Below are positions 34,096-36,924 of a DNA stretch of 36,924 nt, piece by piece. Made by a program: the position numbers and the translations under genes. This DNA comes from Bacilli bacterium (GTDB lineage Bacteria; Bacillota_I; Bacilli_A; RF39; UBA660), in the NCBI GenBank assembly GCA_017541445.1, contig JAFXZC010000005.1, positions 1 through 36,924 on the forward strand, written 5' to 3'. Each line of letters starts with the position of its first letter. Position 1 is the first letter of the stretch. A model generated the notes under the pieces. That model was not told the origin of the DNA, ran no database searches, and was given only the letters and a program-made list of their open reading frames with translations.

Positions 34096-34197
34096 AGTGA
34101 AGGAAACTTCATAAAAAAAGGGAACATTTAACTTATGTTGAATGTCTACCTATATGCGTGTAGACATTTAAGTCTTTGACTTAAGTGTCATTTTTTT
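34096..34197 (+). ncRNA. Solo antitoxin-like RNA, element D
   Basis: An RNA of about 100 nt: a TGAAG-GAAA-CTTCA stem-loop at its 5' end, an A tract, GGGAAC, hairpin AACATTTAAC/GTTGAATGTC (34123-34146), then TACC and a 12-bp terminator GACATTTAAGTC/GACTTAAGTGTC (34163-34189) with seven T. It matches element C almost base for base in the hairpins and elements A and B in plan. A competing helix, 34138-34149 with 34160-34171 (12 bp, one G-U), would break both the middle hairpin and the terminator. No micro-ORF is present. Confidence 0.55.
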
Positions 34198-34233
34198 ATT
34201 ACCAAAAAATGAAATTATTAATTAAAAAAAAAG

Positions 34234-34256
34234 ACCTTGTAAAAGGTTTATTTTTT
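34234..34256 (+). terminator. Terminator-like hairpin upstream of rpsB
   Basis: ACCTT-GTAA-AAGGT followed by TTATTTTTTT. It overlaps the rpsB -35 box, so it insulates the operon from the element D RNA. Confidence 0.55.
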
Positions 34257-34265
34257 TGATACAAT
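34237..34265 (+). promoter_or_regulatory. Promoter of rpsB-tsf
   Basis: TTGTAA (34237-34242), 17 bases, TACAAT (34260-34265). Transcription should begin near 34272, leaving a leader of about 105 bases. Confidence 0.75.
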
Positions 34266-34271
34266 ATTTGC

Positions 34272-34376
34272 GGCTTTAAAAAGCAAATAAACATGTTTGT
34301 GGATTTCTTATTCGAGTGCCGAAGAGGTGAGTAGGTTTAGAAACAAACAGAAGTAAAAACGAAGGAGGGAATTTTT
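34272..34376 (+). promoter_or_regulatory. Structured rpsB leader, possible S2 autoregulatory element
   Basis: The leader is less AT-rich than other intergenic DNA here. TGTTTGT (34294-34300) pairs exactly with ACAAACA (34343-34349) and encloses a region with purine-rich conserved-looking segments (CGAGTGCCGAAGAGGTGAG). The ribosome site AAGGAGGG follows. rpsB leaders bind S2 in several bacteria, so autoregulation is plausible, but I cannot match a named family. Confidence 0.4.
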
Positions 34377-35378
34377 ATGGCCGTAGTTTCTTTAAGTTAT
34401 TTATTAGAAGCTGGAGTTCATTTTGGACATCAAACTAAAAGATGGAATCCTAAAATGAAAGAGTATATTTTTACAACTAGAGATGACATTTATATTATTG
34501 ATCTACAAAAAACTGTAGAAAAGATTGAGGAAGCATATGCAGAAATTAATAAGATTGCTGCAAATGGAGGAACTTTCTTATTTGTTGGTACTAAGAAACA
34601 AGCTCAAGAAGCATCAAAAGAGAATGCTGAAAGAACTAATTCTTATTATGTAACAGAAAGATGGTTAGGTGGTACTTTAACTAACTTCCGTACTATTAGA
34701 AGTAGAGTTAAAAGACTAGAAGAAATTGAAAAGATGGAAGAAGATGGAACTTTTGATGTTCTTCCTAAGAAAGAAGTTATTGGACTTAAGAAAGAATATG
34801 AAAAGTTAAATAAACTTCTATGTGGTATTAGAGAAATGACTAAATTACCACAAGCTATGATTATTGTTGATCCTAAGAAGGAAATTAATGCAATAAGAGA
34901 AGCTAGAAAATTAAATATTCCTATATTTGGTATAGTTGATACAAACTGTGACCCAGATGATGTAGATTATGTTATTCCTGGTAATGATGATGCAGTTAGA
35001 GCTGTTAAAGTAGTTTTAGGAGTATTAGGTAATGCTATAGCTGAAGCTAATGGTGGAGAGATTATAGATTACGTTACTGAAGAAGATAAGAAAGCTAAGA
35101 CTCCTAAGAGTGAAGAAGAAGCTAAGAATGAAATGGCTGCTGCTGTAGAAGAAATGCCTGTTAAGAAAGAAAAAGTTGAAATTGTAGAAGATGAAAATGG
35201 AGATTTAGTAGAAGAAGTTGTTACTGAAGTAGAAAGTGAAGATGTTGAAGAAGTTAAAGAAGATACTGATTTAAGTTCTAAGACTGTTGCTGAATTAAGA
35301 ACAATGGCTAAATCAGCTGGTATTAAAGGTTTTTCTACAATGAAGAAAGATGAATTAATTTCATCATTAAGTGAATAA
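34377..35378 (+). CDS. rpsB: 30S ribosomal protein S2 with C-terminal Rho_N/SAP-like extension
   Basis: A 333-aa S2; the normal core ([58 protein letters not shown]) ends near residue 235. The extra 100 residues are an acidic Glu/Val/Lys-rich linker and a final segment of about 35 residues, [19 protein letters not shown] then KKDELISSL, that matches the Rho N-terminal/SAP-like helix-extended-loop-helix fold. That domain binds nucleic acid in other proteins. Strong AAGGAGGG site. Co-transcribed with tsf, 27 bases downstream. Confidence 0.97.
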   Translation: MAVVSLSYLLEAGVHFGHQTKRWNPKMKEYIFTTRDDIYIIDLQKTVEKIEEAYAEINKIAANGGTFLFVGTKKQAQEASKENAERTNSYYVTERWLGGTLTNFRTIRSRVKRLEEIEKMEEDGTFDVLPKKEVIGLKKEYEKLNKLLCGIREMTKLPQAMIIVDPKKEINAIREARKLNIPIFGIVDTNCDPDDVDYVIPGNDDAVRAVKVVLGVLGNAIAEANGGEIIDYVTEEDKKAKTPKSEEEAKNEMAAAVEEMPVKKEKVEIVEDENGDLVEEVVTEVESEDVEEVKEDTDLSSKTVAELRTMAKSAGIKGFSTMKKDELISSLSE

Positions 35379-35405
35379 TATAAGAATAAGAAAGAAGGTT
35401 ACATT

Positions 35406-36278
35406 ATGATAAGTGCAAGTATGGTTAAAGATTTACGTGAACAAACTGGTGCTGGTATGATGGATTGTAAAAAAGCATTAACTGAATGTGATGGAGATCT
35501 TGAAAAAGCAGTAGATTGGTTACGTGAAAAAGGTATTGCTAAATCAGCTAAGAAAGAATCTAGAATAGCTGCTGAAGGTTTAGCTAAGATATTTGTTAAA
35601 GGTAATAGAGCTGTAATGATAGAAATCAATGCAGAAACAGATTTCGTATCTAAGAATGATGAATTTAAAGAATTGTTAGATACTGTTGGTAATACTATTT
35701 TAGATAGTAATGTTAAGACATTAGAAGAAGCTTTAGAATTATCTTGTGGAGAAGGTACTATTGCTGATTTAATGGTTGCTAAGACTGCTAAAATTGGAGA
35801 AAAATTAGATTTTAGAAGATTAGAAGTAGTTGAAAAAGAAGATAATGAAAATTTTGGAGCTTATTCACATATGGGTGGTAAAATAACTGTTATTACAGTT
35901 GTTGAAGGAGCTAATGAAGAAGTTGCTAAAGATGTAGCAATGCAAGCTGCTGCTATGGGACCTAAATATGTATTTAAAGAAGATGTTCCAGAAGAAGAAG
36001 TTAATAGAGAAAGAGAAGTATTAAAAGAACAAGCTATGAATGAAGGTAAACCTGCTGATATAGCTGAAAAGATGGTTGAAGGAAGACTAAGAAAATACTT
36101 TGAAGAAGTTTGTTTATCTCTACAAGCATTCATTAAAGATGGAGATATCAATGTTGATAAATATGTAACTAACAATGGTGGAAAATTAAAAAGCATGGTA
36201 ATGTTCAAGGTTGGAGAAGGTATTCAAAAACGTGAAGAGAACTTTGTTGATGAGGTAATGGCTCAAATAAAAGGTTAA
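35406..36278 (+). CDS. tsf: Elongation factor Ts
   Basis: A 290-aa nucleotide-exchange factor for EF-Tu. It has an N-terminal UBA-like domain (VKDLREQTGAGMMDCKKALTE, DLEKAVDWLREKGIAKS) and the core with the EINAETDFVSKNDEF contact region. Two dimerisation-type subdomains follow, with GAYSHMGGKITV and AMQAAAMGPKYV. Normal length. The rpsB-tsf order is the standard one. An AAGAAAGG site precedes the ATG. Confidence 0.98.
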   Translation: MISASMVKDLREQTGAGMMDCKKALTECDGDLEKAVDWLREKGIAKSAKKESRIAAEGLAKIFVKGNRAVMIEINAETDFVSKNDEFKELLDTVGNTILDSNVKTLEEALELSCGEGTIADLMVAKTAKIGEKLDFRRLEVVEKEDNENFGAYSHMGGKITVITVVEGANEEVAKDVAMQAAAMGPKYVFKEDVPEEEVNREREVLKEQAMNEGKPADIAEKMVEGRLRKYFEEVCLSLQAFIKDGDINVDKYVTNNGGKLKSMVMFKVGEGIQKREENFVDEVMAQIKG

Positions 36279-36299
36279 TAGAAATATTAATCTTTTTTT
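36273..36299 (+). terminator. tsf terminator overlapping the stop codon
   Basis: GGTTAATA (36273-36280) pairs with TATTAATC (36285-36292), GAAA loop, then seven T. The TAA stop is inside the 5' arm. Confidence 0.85.
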
Positions 36300-36435
36300 A
36301 TCGAATAGATAATATAAATAGTTATATTTTGGAATATAATCATTCCAAATTGTTATATCAGCGAGAAAAACTTGATTATTACTGGTTTCTTTTATATAAT
36401 AACGGTGCGTTTACGGAAAATAATGTAAAAAAGAG

Positions 36436-36464
36436 TTGTTATTTTCTATTGAAGAGTGTAAAAT
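36436..36464 (+). promoter_or_regulatory. Promoter of the second sugar transferase
   Basis: TTGTTA (36436-36441), 17 bases, TAAAAT (36459-36464). The rest of the gap 36300-36435 holds only a small GGAAT/ATTCC hairpin and no gene that I can see. Confidence 0.65.
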
Positions 36465-36502
36465 GTTTAAAGTGTGTATTAAAGATACATGGGGTGTTTT
36501 AT

Positions 36503-36924
36503 ATGAATGAGAGTATTGTTTTAGAACAAAATGAACAATTAGTATCTACTAGTGAAAGGTTAAAGAAAAGATATATCTATAGGGGAGTAAAGAGAAGTTT
36601 TGACTTGTTATGTTCAATATTTGGATTACTTGCATTAATTCCAATTGCAATTATTACAAAGATTTGTTATTTAATAACAGGTGATTCTAAGTCAATTTTC
36701 TATACTCAAAAAAGAATTGGAAAAAATGGTAAATTTATTTATATTTATAAATTTAGAAGTATGGTTTATAATGCAGATGAAGTATTAAAAGAATTATTAA
36801 AAGATCCTAAATATAAAGCTGAATGGGATGCTAATCAAAAATTAGAAAATGATCCTAGAATTACAAAAATAGGTAATATTTTGAGAAAAACTTCATTAGA
36901 TGAGTTGCCTCAATTTATTAATGT
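36503..36924 (+). CDS. Bacterial sugar transferase, N-terminal part (3' end off window)
   Basis: The first 140 residues of an initiating sugar transferase, open at the right edge. It has a longer N-terminal tail than the paralogue at 8267-8941, one membrane segment (about residues 32-54), then TQKRIGKNGKFIYIYKFRSM and NDPRITKIGNILRKTSLDELPQFIN, which match the paralogue closely. The ATG follows GGGGTG with 6 bases between. It may open a polysaccharide cluster beyond the window. Its codon choice is slightly less restricted than the neighbours, with more GGA, AAA and CAA. Confidence 0.92.
   Translation, partial: MNESIVLEQNEQLVSTSERLKKRYIYRGVKRSFDLLCSIFGLLALIPIAIITKICYLITGDSKSIFYTQKRIGKNGKFIYIYKFRSMVYNADEVLKELLKDPKYKAEWDANQKLENDPRITKIGNILRKTSLDELPQFIN

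Noticed and set aside
34209..34259. A 16-codon ATG...TGA frame after element D, considered as a toxin ORF
   Set aside because: The product is mostly Lys and not a membrane segment; it overlaps the terminator and -35 box of rpsB and has no ribosome site.

Overview
The window is very AT-rich, tightly packed Gram-positive DNA that uses the standard code: TGG is Trp, and TGA is a real stop (murG ends in TGA). It looks like a low-GC, anaerobic member of the Bacillota, probably an uncultured gut lineage with a reduced genome. The reasons are a HrcA/CIRCE heat-shock operon, cell-wall genes (murG, murB, divIB, a murT/gatD-like pair), an EssC-type secretion system, rubrerythrin, and a large oxygen-sensitive-type CoA-dehydratase activase homologue. 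Many genes sit behind an extended -10 (TGNTATAAT) with a very short leader and a GGTGAT-type Shine-Dalgarno. Terminator hairpins often swallow the stop codon. No tRNA, rRNA, CRISPR array or insertion sequence was seen.

Layout: 2-1027 is the end of a membrane-anchored surface protein cut by the left edge. 1114-8941 holds der, a 1411-aa activase homologue, rubrerythrin, a GNAT acetyltransferase and a sugar transferase. 9041-10562 is a type VII secretion (T7SS) cargo operon: two tandem pairs of a WXG100 protein plus a WXG-less partner, then a DUF4176 protein. 10587-11552 (minus) is a VanY-like protein that has lost two zinc ligands. 11614-18179 is the heat-shock operon hrcA-grpE-dnaK-pepF-dnaJ, with two CIRCE operators bracketing its promoter. 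18212-24063 (minus) is the T7SS core (essC, yukD/esaB) plus a nearby HExxH zincin. 24208-27602 is murG-murB-divIB-queH. 27942-31512 (minus) holds a MurT/GatD-like pair with degenerate active-site residues and a zinc-ribbon membrane protein. 31648-33984 has two membrane-anchored unknowns flanking a YlmH-like S4 protein. 34260-36278 is rpsB-tsf behind a structured leader. A second sugar transferase runs off the right edge.

The most novel signal is a family of four small intergenic elements at about 2.5, 27.7, 32.4 and 34.1 kb. Two of them (A at 2486-2785, B at 27605-27902) encode an almost purely hydrophobic micro-peptide starting M(N/S)KKDFLI. In both, the ribosome binding site lies in a hairpin, the mRNA 5' region is complementary to its own 3' region, and a convergent antisense RNA has its own promoter and terminator. 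This is the architecture of a type I toxin-antitoxin locus (compare Fst/RNAII and Ibs/Sib), but I recognise neither peptide nor RNA. The other two (C, D) keep only the antisense-RNA-like part and look like solo antitoxins or deletion derivatives.
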